The position numbers and the translations under genes were made by a program. Shown one piece after another: positions 24,397 through 31,770 of a stretch of 38,165 bases of DNA (the stretch's first letter is position 1; the number at the start of each line of letters is the position of its first letter). The notes beneath the pieces were generated by a model, which ran no database searches, was not told the DNA's origin, and worked only from the letters and a program-made list of their open reading frames with translations. The DNA lies in assembly GCA_025463365.1 (NCBI GenBank), contig JAOBWM010000049.1:1-38165 (forward strand), given 5' to 3'. Source of the stretch: Acidimicrobiales bacterium. GTDB taxonomy: Bacteria > Actinomycetota > Acidimicrobiia > Acidimicrobiales > Iamiaceae.

Positions 24397-24762
24397 TCAA
24401 ACCTCTGGAGGCGGAGGATCTCGGCGGACGATGCACAAGCTGCCGGCGGGGCTGTCCGGATCGAGCATCAGACGGATCGGCAGATCGTGCGGCTCACCGT
24501 CCGCATCCACCTCGATCACGATCGGATCGTCCCGCTTGGGCTCGAGGACCTCCTGCAGGCCGAGCACCGATCCCCGGACGACGGCACCTAGGATCGACTT
24601 GCGGCTCCAGGTGGTCAGCCGGGAGGGAAGCGGCCGGTCACGCAGGTATTCGGGCGGCTCCCACGCATCGAGGGCGGCCAGCACCTCGGCGTCGTACACG
24701 GCGTCCAGTTCGGGCGGGCCCGAGGCCGGTTCGTCGTCGGCAGTGGGCCGATCGTCCTCCAT
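24397..24762 (-). CDS. Conserved-looking hypothetical protein, acidic, 121 residues
   Basis: The ATG at 24762 lies 12 bases after the GNAT stop on the same strand. The protein is acidic at its N-terminus (MEDDRPTADDEPASGPPELD), has a patterned middle (LDAWEPPEYLRDRP, SRKSILGAVVRGSVLGLQEVL) and a hydrophobic-charged C-terminal half (IVIEVDADGEPHDLPIRLML). There is no signal peptide and at most one weak hydrophobic segment, so it is probably cytoplasmic. I do not recognise the family. It is the last gene of a ychF-rsmI-GNAT series. The frame continues upstream into the GNAT gene, but that part is Arg-rich antiparallel noise. Confidence 0.65.
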   Translation of the reverse strand: MEDDRPTADDEPASGPPELDAVYDAEVLAALDAWEPPEYLRDRPLPSRLTTWSRKSILGAVVRGSVLGLQEVLEPKRDDPIVIEVDADGEPHDLPIRLMLDPDSPAGSLCIVRRDPPPPEV

Positions 24763-24773
24763 CGGCTCGAAGC

Positions 24774-25481
24774 CTACGAGCGGATCGTGCCGAGCGGCCG
24801 CGCGTACCGGTGCTCGTCGAACGCCACGATGCCGAGGTCGACGTGGATCGTCCGGCCGGTGGGTGACCAGCCCCGTGCTTCGTAGAACGCCTGGGCCGGG
24901 AGGTTCGTGGTGAGCGTCGTCAGCTCGGCCCAGCCGAAGCCGGACCGCGCGAACCCCTCCTCGGCCGCGGCCAGCAACCGGCTGCCGCCTCCCCTTGCCT
25001 GGGCCAGCGGGTCGACGTACAGCTCGTACACCTCGCCAGCACTGGGCCGGCCTCCATCGAGGTCGTCGGGGTGGACCGGGCCGGTGTCGGCGTACCCGAA
25101 GACGGAGCCCGGCCTGCCCCACACCCAGAGCCGGTGGTCCGGCGTGGGCGGCAGGAGGGCCCGCCCCAGCCAGAACGTGGCCGGCGGCACGATGCCCCGC
25201 TGGTCGAGGAACCCGTCGGGCAGGATCCCGCGGTAGTTGGCGCCGAAGGCACGCCACTTCACCGCGGCGATGGCCGCGGCGTCCGACGCCACCGCGCGCC
25301 GGATCGGCTCGGCGCCGTCGGGTGCGGGCGCGCCGGCGAACGGGGGTGGGAGCGCGAGCCCGAAGCGCCGGCGGATGAGTGCAGCGGCACGGCGATCGGC
25401 AGACGAGGCATCGGCGGCCGGTGGGTCGCCCGGGCCGGTCACGAGCCGGAGCAGCTCCGCAGCAGGGTCGGCGATGACCAT
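24774..25481 (-). CDS. GNAT-family N-acetyltransferase
   Basis: 235 residues; transfers an acetyl group from acetyl-CoA to an unknown amine. The N-terminal 55 residues are an extra helical and proline-rich segment. The GNAT fold follows from about residue 60: IRRAVASDAAAIAAVKWRAF, YELYVDPLAQARGGGSRLLAAAEE (the acetyl-CoA loop Q/RxxGxG/A reads ARGGGS), WAELTTLTTNLPAQAFYEARGW, and a terminal strand. ATG 25481 was preferred to the adjacent GTG 25484. It lies 25 bases downstream of rsmI and 12 upstream of the next gene, so is probably in one operon. Confidence 0.87.
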   Translation of the reverse strand: MVIADPAAELLRLVTGPGDPPAADASSADRRAAALIRRRFGLALPPPFAGAPAPDGAEPIRRAVASDAAAIAAVKWRAFGANYRGILPDGFLDQRGIVPPATFWLGRALLPPTPDHRLWVWGRPGSVFGYADTGPVHPDDLDGGRPSAGEVYELYVDPLAQARGGGSRLLAAAEEGFARSGFGWAELTTLTTNLPAQAFYEARGWSPTGRTIHVDLGIVAFDEHRYARPLGTIRS

Positions 25482-25506
25482 CACAGACCCCGACCGGCCG
25501 AGGCGG

Positions 25507-26361
25507 TCATCGCTCGGTGGCGAGGTCGTAGACCCGGCGCTTCGGCGCGCCGAGCTGGGTGGCCACCTCGGTCACGGCATCGCGGGTGGTCGCCCCCATG
25601 GACCGGGCGTCGGCGAGGGCGGCCACGATCGCGTCGTCGGTGACGGCCGCGGGCGGCTCGGCGCCGTCGAGCACGAGGACGTACTCCCCTCTCGGCTCGA
25701 CAGCCGCGGTGTGTTCGATCGCGCCGGCGAGGGTCCCGCGCCAGTGCTCTTCGTGCAGCTTGGTGAGCTCCCGGGCGAGGACCACCCGCCGCCCCGGGCC
25801 GCAGGCCGCGGCGAGGTCGGCAAGGGTGCGGGCCACGCGGTGGGGCGCCTCGTACAGGACGACCGTGCGGCGCTCGTCGGCGAGGGCGGTCAGCCGCTCG
25901 GCACGTCCCGAACCCTTGCGCGGCAGGAACCCCTCGAACGCGAAGCGGCCGGCTGGAAGCCCGCTCGCCACCAGCGCGGTCACCGCTGCGGAGGGTCCCG
26001 GGATGACCTCGACCACGAAGCCCGACGCCACCGCGGCGGTGACGAGCCGCTCGCCGGGATCGGAGATGCCCGGCATGCCGGCATCGGAGACGACGGCCAC
26101 CCGCTCGCCACGGCCGAGGCGGGCGAGCACGTCGTCGACCGCGCCCTCCTCCGTGTGGTCGTTCACGACCCGGAGGGCGGTGGCGCGGATGCCGGCGTGC
26201 TGCAGGAGCCGTCCAGTGCGACGGGTGTCCTCGCAGCAGACGAGGTCGGCGCCGGCGAGGGCCTCGACGGCGCGGGGCGTGAGGTCGCCGAGGTTGCCGA
26301 TGGGCGTGCCCACCAGCACCAGCCGGCCGCCCTCAGACGTTGAAGCGGAACTCGAGGACAT
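25507..26361 (-). CDS. rsmI: 16S rRNA (cytidine-1402 2'-O)-methyltransferase RsmI
   Basis: SAM-dependent 2'-O-methylation of C1402 in the decoding centre of 16S rRNA. 284 residues with the tetrapyrrole-methylase fold: GTPIGNLGDLTPRAVEAL, CEDTRRTGRLL, VVSDAGMPGISDPG, VIPGPSAA, FEGFLPRKG, LYEAPHRV, and a C-terminal helical segment. The ATG at 26361 lies within the last 29 bases of ychF; a GTG a dozen codons later, just after the ychF stop, is an alternative that would still keep the whole fold. It is transcribed with ychF upstream and the GNAT gene downstream. Confidence 0.94.
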   Translation of the reverse strand: MSSSSASTSEGGRLVLVGTPIGNLGDLTPRAVEALAGADLVCCEDTRRTGRLLQHAGIRATALRVVNDHTEEGAVDDVLARLGRGERVAVVSDAGMPGISDPGERLVTAAVASGFVVEVIPGPSAAVTALVASGLPAGRFAFEGFLPRKGSGRAERLTALADERRTVVLYEAPHRVARTLADLAAACGPGRRVVLARELTKLHEEHWRGTLAGAIEHTAAVEPRGEYVLVLDGAEPPAAVTDDAIVAALADARSMGATTRDAVTEVATQLGAPKRRVYDLATER

Positions 26362-27409
26362 CGCCGTCGGCCACCTCGTAGTCCTTGCCCTCCACCCGGA
26401 GCTTGCCGACCTCACGTGCCTTCGACCAGGAGCCGATCTCCAGCAGCTCGTCCCAGTGGATGACCTCGGCCCGGATAAACCCGCGTTCGAAGTCGGTGTG
26501 GATCCGACCGGCGGTCTGCGGCGCCTTGGAGCCGGCACGGAAGGTCCAGGCCCTGCTCTCCTTCTCGCCCGTGGTGAGGAAGGTGCGCAGGCCCATGAGG
26601 TGGTAGGCGGCGTGGATGAACCGTTCGAGGCCACCTTCGCCGAGGCCGAGGGCCTCGAGCATCTCGTGGCGCTCCTCGCCCGTGAACTGGGCGGCCTCGG
26701 CTTCGAGTTGCACGCACATGCCGATCACCTCGGCCCGGCCGCCGAGCTCGGCCTCGACCGGGGCGATGATCTCGGGGATGCGCTCGAGGTCGTCCTCGCC
26801 CACGTTGACGAGGGCCAGCACCGGCTTGTTGGTGAGGAGGAACTCCTCGCGCAGGACGGCCCGTTGGTCTGCGGTGAGACTGCCGCGGTAGATCGGGATG
26901 CCCTCGGCGAGCAGGGCGTGGGCGGCATCGAGGGCCTCCACGAGCGCCACCAGACCCTTGTCCTGCTTGGCGGCCTTGCGGCGCTTCTCCACCCGCCCCT
27001 CGACGGTCTCGAGGTCGGCCAGCGCCAACTCGATCTCGAGGACGCGCAGGCACTCGAGCGGGTCGTCGGGACCGGGGACGTCGGTGTCGACGAACGCCCG
27101 CAGCAAGAACACGACCGTGTCGACCTCGCGGATGTGGGCCAGGAACTGGTTGCCGAGGCCTTCGCCGGTGCTCGCACCCTCGACCAGCCCGCCGATGTCG
27201 ACGAACTGCACGCTGGCCGGCACGACCTTCTTCGACGCCGACATCTGCGCGAGGAGGTCCAGGCGACGGTCGGGGACCTTGGCCACGCCGACGTTCGGAT
27301 CGGTGGTGGCGAAGGCATAGGGCGCGGCGAGCGCGCCTCCGCCGGCAAGGGCGTTGTACAGGGAGGACTTGCCGGAGTTGGGCAGGCCCACGAAGCCGAA
27401 GCGTTCCAT
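26333..27409 (-). CDS. ychF: Redox-regulated ATPase YchF (Obg-family, OLA1-like)
   Basis: A universally conserved P-loop protein linked to ribosomes and stress responses; despite its Obg relationship it prefers ATP. 358 residues: Walker A GLPNSGKS (8-15), the switch region FATTDPNVG, G3 DIGGLVEGASTGEGLGN, and a G4 motif reading NVGE instead of NKxD, which is the family hallmark of ATP specificity. Then come the coiled-coil insertion (ETVEGRVEKRRKAAKQDK) and a C-terminal TGS domain ending DYEVADGDVLEFRFNV. Length is typical. It begins a probable four-gene series on the minus strand. Confidence 0.96.
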   Translation of the reverse strand: MERFGFVGLPNSGKSSLYNALAGGGALAAPYAFATTDPNVGVAKVPDRRLDLLAQMSASKKVVPASVQFVDIGGLVEGASTGEGLGNQFLAHIREVDTVVFLLRAFVDTDVPGPDDPLECLRVLEIELALADLETVEGRVEKRRKAAKQDKGLVALVEALDAAHALLAEGIPIYRGSLTADQRAVLREEFLLTNKPVLALVNVGEDDLERIPEIIAPVEAELGGRAEVIGMCVQLEAEAAQFTGEERHEMLEALGLGEGGLERFIHAAYHLMGLRTFLTTGEKESRAWTFRAGSKAPQTAGRIHTDFERGFIRAEVIHWDELLEIGSWSKAREVGKLRVEGKDYEVADGDVLEFRFNV

Positions 27410-27417
27410 CGGCGGCG

Positions 27418-27423
27418 AGGCTA
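27418..27423 (-). promoter_or_regulatory. -10 element of ychF
   Basis: TAGCCT, 8 nt before the ATG at 27409. Hexamer and spacing are identical to those at hom; no ribosome site is visible. Confidence 0.5.
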
Positions 27424-27454
27424 CCGGGCACCCCTCCCCGGCCTCGCAGCCGCT

Positions 27455-28282
27455 TCAGGTTGCGAGGTCGGTCGCCAGGTCCGTGAGGAGGCGTTCCACC
27501 ACGATGGCGACGCCGTCCTCGTCGTTCGAGGCGGTCACCTCGTCGGCAGCGTCCTTCAACACGGGGTGGGCGTTGCCGACGGCCACGCCGTGCCCGGCCC
27601 AGCGGATGAGCTCCAGGTCGTTCGGCATGTCGCCGAACGCGACGACGTCCGCCGGCGCGATGCCGGACTCCGCCAGGAGCCGCTCGACGGCGGACGCCTT
27701 GTGCACCGAGGGGTGCGACAGCTCGAGGAACGCCTCGCTCGTGGAGTGGGTGACGAGGGCTCGATCCCCGACGATCTCCTGGACCCGGGCCGCGGTGCCC
27801 TCGGGCGCTTCCCGCAGCCGGAGGATCAGCTTGGTGACCGGCTGGTCGAGGAACGAGCGGATCGGGCCGATCCGGATCCCGGCGATCTTCCAGCTGTCGA
27901 GGAGCTCGACCTCGCGAGTGGCGATGGCTTCGTCGACCGCGAACTCGAACCCCTGCTCCACGCCGAGCAGGGCGTCGGGCAGCGCGGCCTCGAGGTCGTC
28001 GACGAGGCCGCGGGCCACGTCGGGGTCGAGCTCGATCCGGCTCACCAGCTCGTGGCGGGCCGGGTCGTAGACGGTGGCGCCGTTGGCGCACACGACCAGC
28101 CCGCGCTCGCCCAGCTCGTCGATCACCGGCGGGATCCAGCGTGGCGGGCGGCCGGTCGCGATCACTACGAGGATGCCGGCGTCCTCAGCGGCGTGGATGG
28201 CCGCTCGGGTGCGGTCCGACACCGACTTGTCGGTCCGCAGCAAGGTGCCGTCGAGGTCGGTCGCGATCGCTCGGTACGCCAT
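27455..28282 (-). CDS. HAD-superfamily hydrolase, Cof type
   Basis: A 275-residue cytoplasmic phosphatase, probably acting on sugar phosphates or nucleotides. Motif I is DLDGTLL with Asp9 nucleophile and Asp11; motif II is IATGRP; a lysine in TKLILRL precedes the cap; motif IV is GDMPNDLELI followed by GVAVGNA. The C2B cap lies between residues about 85 and 190. The ATG at 28282 is supported by TACGGT 8 nt upstream and by motif I lying at the family-usual position. It is divergent from the PHP gene across a large palindrome. The substrate cannot be deduced. Confidence 0.93.
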   Translation of the reverse strand: MAYRAIATDLDGTLLRTDKSVSDRTRAAIHAAEDAGILVVIATGRPPRWIPPVIDELGERGLVVCANGATVYDPARHELVSRIELDPDVARGLVDDLEAALPDALLGVEQGFEFAVDEAIATREVELLDSWKIAGIRIGPIRSFLDQPVTKLILRLREAPEGTAARVQEIVGDRALVTHSTSEAFLELSHPSVHKASAVERLLAESGIAPADVVAFGDMPNDLELIRWAGHGVAVGNAHPVLKDAADEVTASNDEDGVAIVVERLLTDLATDLAT

Positions 28283-28290
28283 GGCGGCCG

Positions 28291-28296
28291 ACCGTA
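28291..28296 (-). promoter_or_regulatory. -10 element of the HAD gene
   Basis: TACGGT on the minus strand, 8 nt before the ATG at 28282. Confidence 0.45.
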
Positions 28297-28326
28297 GCGG
28301 GGTCGCCGAACCCCTCCCCCCCTCGC

Positions 28327-28371
28327 TCTGGCGTAGCTCCACGTCGGTATACGACCGGGATCTACGCCAGA
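28327..28371. repeat. 45-bp near-palindrome in a divergent intergenic region
   Basis: Outer arms TCTGGCGTAG and CTACGCCAGA are perfect. Inner matches TCC/GGA and GTCG/CGAC follow, around a 5-bp centre. Flanking C-rich (left) and G-rich (right) tracts extend the symmetry weakly. It lies between the two divergent -10 elements (28291-28296 and 28403-28408), so it may bind a regulator, form a cruciform, or be an interspersed palindromic element. Confidence 0.65.
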
Positions 28372-28402
28372 ACGGTGGGGGTTGGGGGGTGGCGGCCCCA
28401 AG

Positions 28403-28408
28403 TACCCT
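28403..28408 (+). promoter_or_regulatory. -10 element of the PHP gene
   Basis: TACCCT, 7 nt before the ATG at 28416; leaderless arrangement. Confidence 0.45.
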
Positions 28409-28415
28409 CGGCGGC

Positions 28416-29450
28416 ATGGAGGCGATCGAGGCGCTGGAACGGGTGGCTTACCTGCAGGACCGCGGGCTCCTGCCGACGCAGAAGACCGCGGCGTTCCTGA
28501 AGGCGGCCGAGGTGCTCCGCACGCTGCCCGAGGGCGAGCTGGAGGAGCGGGTCGCGGCGGGCACGCTCACGGAGCTGGCCGGCATCGGCAAGAGCACGGC
28601 CGAGGTCATCACCCAGGCCACCGCAGGCAAGGTCCCCAAGCGGATCGTCGATCTCGAGGCCGCCACCGCCATCGGCATCGGGCCCGGCGCAGAGCTGCGG
28701 GCCGCGGTCAAGGGCGACTGCCACACCCACTCCACCTGGAGCGACGGCGGTGCCCCGATCGCCACCATGGCCCGGGCGGCCATCGAGCTCGGCCACGAGT
28801 ACCTGGTGGTCACCGACCACTCGCCTCGCCTCACCGTGGCCCACGGCCTCAACCGGGAGCGCCTCCTCGCCCAGCTCGACGAGATCGAGGCCCTGAACGC
28901 GGAGCTGGCGCCCTTCCGCCTGCTCACGGGCATCGAGGTCGACATCCTCATCGACGGCACCCTCGATCAGGACCTCGACCTGCTCGAACGGCTCGACGTC
29001 GTGGTGGCGTCGGTCCACTCCAAGCTGTCGATGGACGCCAAGGGCATGACCGAGCGGATGGCGCTGGCTGCGAGCAGCCCCCACGTCGACATCCTCGGCC
29101 ACTGCACCGGTCGCAAGGTGAAGGACGAGGGTGACCTGCTGAAGGAGATCCGCCCCCAGTCCTCCTTCGACGCCGAGCTCGTCTTCGCGGCATGCGCGCA
29201 GTTCGGGACCGCGGTGGAGATCAACTCGCGACCCGAGCGCCAGGACCCGCCCGACGAGCTGCTCGCCCTGGCCCTCGAGTGGGACTGCTTCATCAGCATC
29301 GACACCGACGCCCACTCGCCGGGTCACCTCGAGTTCGTGAACTACGGCTGCGACAAGGCCGCGAACCACGGCATCGAGACCGACCGCATCGTCAACACCT
29401 GGAGCGCCGAGGACCTGCTGGCCTGGACCCGCGACCACGCCACCACGTAG
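28416..29450 (+). CDS. HhH plus PHP-domain metal hydrolase (PolX-like without polymerase palm)
   Basis: 344 residues. The N-terminal 95 are helical with a helix-hairpin-helix LTELAGIGKSTAEVI, resembling the lyase/HhH part of family X DNA polymerases. The C-terminal PHP domain carries the metal ligands: CHTHSTWSDG (around residue 105), VVTDHS, GIEVDIL, ASVHSK, ILGHCTGR, EINSRP and IDTDAHSPGH. In PolX the PHP part is a 3'-5' exonuclease or 3'-phosphatase; the nucleotidyl-transfer palm is absent here, so a stand-alone DNA end-processing or phosphoesterase role is inferred. It is followed by the bL37-like mini-gene 13 bases after its stop. Confidence 0.9.
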   Translation: MEAIEALERVAYLQDRGLLPTQKTAAFLKAAEVLRTLPEGELEERVAAGTLTELAGIGKSTAEVITQATAGKVPKRIVDLEAATAIGIGPGAELRAAVKGDCHTHSTWSDGGAPIATMARAAIELGHEYLVVTDHSPRLTVAHGLNRERLLAQLDEIEALNAELAPFRLLTGIEVDILIDGTLDQDLDLLERLDVVVASVHSKLSMDAKGMTERMALAASSPHVDILGHCTGRKVKDEGDLLKEIRPQSSFDAELVFAACAQFGTAVEINSRPERQDPPDELLALALEWDCFISIDTDAHSPGHLEFVNYGCDKAANHGIETDRIVNTWSAEDLLAWTRDHATT

Positions 29451-29453
29451 CGT
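29448..29453 (+). promoter_or_regulatory. Possible -10 element of the bL37-like gene
   Basis: TAGCGT overlaps the PHP stop codon and lies 10 nt before the ATG at 29464. No Shine-Dalgarno sequence precedes that ATG. Confidence 0.3.
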
Positions 29454-29463
29454 TGCCCTCCTT

Positions 29464-29550
29464 ATGTCGAAGAAGACCGATAAGCGCAAGACCAACGCCA
29501 GGCGCAAGAAGGCGAACCACGGGACCAAGCCCAACGCCGGACGCGGCTGA
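29464..29550 (+). CDS. Candidate ribosomal protein bL37 (28 residues)
   Basis: A tiny, very basic protein beginning MSKKTDKRKTNARRKK and ending ANHGTKPNAGRG. About 12 of 28 residues are Lys or Arg, and there are no hydrophobic stretches. The KANHG-x-(K/R)PNA ending matches what I recall of bL37, the 24-residue actinobacterial large-subunit protein seen in mycobacterial ribosome structures. It would bind 23S rRNA. It lies 13 bases after the PHP gene with no ribosome site, so translation may be leaderless or coupled. Two GC hairpins follow. Codon use is normal for the window. Without a search the assignment rests on the C-terminal motif, size and charge. Confidence 0.72.
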   Translation: MSKKTDKRKTNARRKKANHGTKPNAGRG

Positions 29551-29569
29551 CCCCACCTCCTCGTGAATC

Positions 29570-29585
29570 GGCCGCCCCGGCGGCC
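29570..29585 (+). terminator. GC hairpin after the bL37-like gene, first of two
   Basis: GGCCGCC-CC-GGCGGCC, a 7-bp perfect stem 20 bases after the stop; no T-run. Confidence 0.4.
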
Positions 29586-29591
29586 CGTCCT

Positions 29592-29615
29592 GCGGCGCAG
29601 CCCCGGCTGCGCCGC
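29592..29615 (+). terminator. Strong GC hairpin, second of two
   Basis: GCGGCGCAGC-CCCG-GCTGCGCCGC: a 10-bp perfect stem with a 4-base loop. No T-run, as is common for terminators in high-GC actinobacteria. Confidence 0.5.
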
Positions 29616-29854
29616 TGTCGCGCCCGGACGCAGGTGACGCGGCTCGGCCGCCGCCGACTCCGGGCGGATGTTCAGGACTTTTCCCACGGGGCTGGTGTGG
29701 AACGTCGCTAGGCTCCCGCGATCAAGACCCAGCGACGCGCCTTCCGGCGCCGTACGCGGTGGGCGTCCGGGATCTGCGTCGAGCAGGGTGGACCCACCGG
29801 ACTCGGCGGCCTCTCCGATCTCGACGCGCCCGAACGCACCGGGAGCCGTCCGCG

Positions 29855-30973
29855 ATGACCGGCACCACGATCGAACTGCGCGGCGTCACCAAGACGTTCC
29901 CCGGATCGGCCACGCCGGCCGTCGCTCCGCTCGACCTGACCATGGGGGACGGCGAGATCACCGTGTTGATCGGGCCGTCGGGGTGCGGCAAGACGACCAC
30001 GCTGCGGATGATCAACCGGCTCACGAACCCGACCGCCGGCGTGATCACCATCGACGGGACCGACGTTCGCGAGCGGTCCCTCACCGAGCTGCGTCGGGGC
30101 ATCGGCTACGTCATCCAGCAGATCGGGCTGTTCCCACACCGCACCGTCGCCCAGAACATCGCGACGGTGCCCAAGCTCGTGGGTTGGGACCGGGCCCGGA
30201 TCAAGGCGCGCGTGGCGGAGCTCGCCGAGCTCGTCGGCATCGAGCCCGCGATGCTCGGGCGCTACCCCGCGGAGCTGTCAGGCGGCCAGCAGCAGCGCGT
30301 GGGCGTGGCACGCGCCCTTGCTGCCGATCCGCCGGTGCTCCTGATGGACGAGCCGTTCGGCGCCGTCGACCCGATCGTCCGGGCCCGCCTGCAGCGCGAG
30401 CTGCTCGCGCTGCAGGCACGGGTGCACAAGACGATCGTCCTCGTCACCCACGACATCGACGAAGCGGTGCTGCTCGGCGACAAGGTGGCCGTGCTCAACG
30501 TCGGTGGGATCCTCGAGCAGTTCGCCGCGCCCGACGACCTCCTCGCTCACCCGGCCAACGAGTTCGTCGCCGACTTCGTGGGCCACGAGCGTTCCATCAA
30601 GCGCCTGTCGCTCAGCCGGGTCGAGGACCTCGACCTCGGCACCGGTCCGGTCGTCGATCGGAGCGCGTCGGTCGACGAAGCCCACGCCGTGCTGGCCCGC
30701 ACCGGCAGCACCTGGCTCGGGCTCACCGCCGACCAGCAGTTCCTGGGCTGGGTCCCTGCCGCCGAGCTCGCCGTTGCCGGCGCCGGCCTCGACGGCCTCG
30801 ACGCCCTCGAGGTGCGACCGCCGGCCGCGCAGGTCCACCGCGATGCGACCTTGCGCGAGGCCCTCGAGCTGATCCTCACGTCGTCGTCGTCCACCGCTGT
30901 CGTCGTCAACGACGACGGCACCTACGGCGGGACCGTGACCCTCGAATCGATCCGAGGCGGGCTGGCCCGATGA
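29855..30973 (+). CDS. opuCA: Glycine betaine/choline-type ABC importer ATPase (OpuCA/ProV-like)
   Basis: Energises uptake of quaternary-amine compatible solutes, usually in osmoprotection. 372 residues: Walker A GPSGCGKT, the family-typical Q-loop VIQQIGLFPH, signature LSGGQQQRVGVARAL, Walker B LLMDEPFGAVDP, H-loop VTHDIDEA, then a C-terminal regulatory part (about 265-370) with two CBS-like modules (VDEAHAVLARTGSTWLGLT and HRDATLREALELILTSSSS) that sense ionic strength or nucleotides in homologues. ATG 29855 has GGGAGC upstream. Its stop overlaps the next start in ATGA. First gene of a four-gene operon. Confidence 0.94.
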   Translation: MTGTTIELRGVTKTFPGSATPAVAPLDLTMGDGEITVLIGPSGCGKTTTLRMINRLTNPTAGVITIDGTDVRERSLTELRRGIGYVIQQIGLFPHRTVAQNIATVPKLVGWDRARIKARVAELAELVGIEPAMLGRYPAELSGGQQQRVGVARALAADPPVLLMDEPFGAVDPIVRARLQRELLALQARVHKTIVLVTHDIDEAVLLGDKVAVLNVGGILEQFAAPDDLLAHPANEFVADFVGHERSIKRLSLSRVEDLDLGTGPVVDRSASVDEAHAVLARTGSTWLGLTADQQFLGWVPAAELAVAGAGLDGLDALEVRPPAAQVHRDATLREALELILTSSSSTAVVVNDDGTYGGTVTLESIRGGLAR

Positions 30974-31770
30974 CCGCCGCCGCATCATCCACCGGGCCCA
31001 TGCACCGGTGGCCCGCCAAGCGGGTCGTGGAGGTCGTCGCCGTCGTCGCGCTCGTGGCCTTCGTGCTGTGGGCACGGGCGCGGATCCACGGACTCAGCGA
31101 GGAAACGCAGGCCACCAACCCGATCATCCGCTGGGAATACCTGTTCAAGCGCCAGCGGACCCCCGGCGAGCTGTGGACGCGGGGCAAGCAGCACCTCGAG
31201 CTCACCGTGGTGCCGGTGGCCATCGGGCTGGGGCTGTCGTCGGTCCTCGCCGCGATCGGCCTGCGGTTCCGGTGGCTGCTCGCGCCGATCTTCACCTTCG
31301 CCGGCTTCCTCTACACGATCCCGAGCCTGGCCCTGTTCGCGGTCCTCGTCACCTACAACTCCAACTGGACCTCGGCGGTCATCGCCCTCACCACGTACAC
31401 GCTGCTGATCATCACGAGGAACATCGTCGAGGGGATCGACGGCGTGCCGCAGGCCGCGCTCGATGCCGCCGACGGCCTCGGGATGAACCGGCTCCAGCGC
31501 CTCGCCAAGGTCGAGATCCCCCTCGCCCTCCCCGTGATCCTCACCGGGGTCCGAGTCGCCACGGTGACGACGGTCGGTCTGGTCGGGATCTCGGCGGTGA
31601 TCCAGCTGGGTGGTCTCGCCTACCTGATCTTCGACGGCTTCAACCGCTCGTTCACGACCGAGCTCGTGGTCGGGAGCGTCGGCATGATCCTGCTCGCCAT
31701 CGCGCTCGACCTCGTGCTGCGCGGCGCGGAGTGGGCCGTGACGCCCTGGGCCCGGCGGACCGTCCGATGA
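30970..31770 (+). CDS. Compatible-solute ABC importer permease 1
   Basis: 266 residues, BPD_transp_1 fold with an N-terminal anchoring helix (VVEVVAVVALVAFVLWA) and about five further helices. The EAA-type ATPase-coupling loop reads DAADGLGMNRLQRLAKVEIPLALPVIL. An extracytoplasmic stretch with EETQATNPIIRWEYLFKRQ follows helix one. It starts by ATGA overlap with the ATPase and ends by ATGA overlap with the second permease, so all three are translationally coupled. By analogy with OpuC, the two permeases form a heterodimeric channel. Confidence 0.92.
   Translation: MTAAASSTGPMHRWPAKRVVEVVAVVALVAFVLWARARIHGLSEETQATNPIIRWEYLFKRQRTPGELWTRGKQHLELTVVPVAIGLGLSSVLAAIGLRFRWLLAPIFTFAGFLYTIPSLALFAVLVTYNSNWTSAVIALTTYTLLIITRNIVEGIDGVPQAALDAADGLGMNRLQRLAKVEIPLALPVILTGVRVATVTTVGLVGISAVIQLGGLAYLIFDGFNRSFTTELVVGSVGMILLAIALDLVLRGAEWAVTPWARRTVR

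Larger units (their letters stand above)
29551..29854. other. Intergenic region before the compatible-solute importer
   Basis: About 300 bases without a gene. The first part holds two tandem GC hairpins that probably end the PHP-bL37 message. The remainder should hold the promoter of the importer: a TAGGCT hexamer at 29709-29714 is a candidate -10, but no -35 box is clear and it lies 140 bases from the start codon. The GGGAGC at about 29841 is the ribosome site of the first importer gene. Confidence 0.5.

Noticed and set aside
24280-24591. Plus-strand open frame of 103 codons
   Set aside because: Its second half is antisense to the better-supported 121-residue gene, and it has no ribosome site or -10 hexamer.
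25559-28297. Plus-strand open frame of 912 codons opposite rsmI, ychF and the HAD gene
   Set aside because: The opposite strand carries three families with complete catalytic motifs; this frame has none and no ribosome site.
28362-29687. Minus-strand open frame of 441 codons opposite the PHP gene
   Set aside because: Antisense to a gene with every PHP metal ligand; no recognisable motif of its own.
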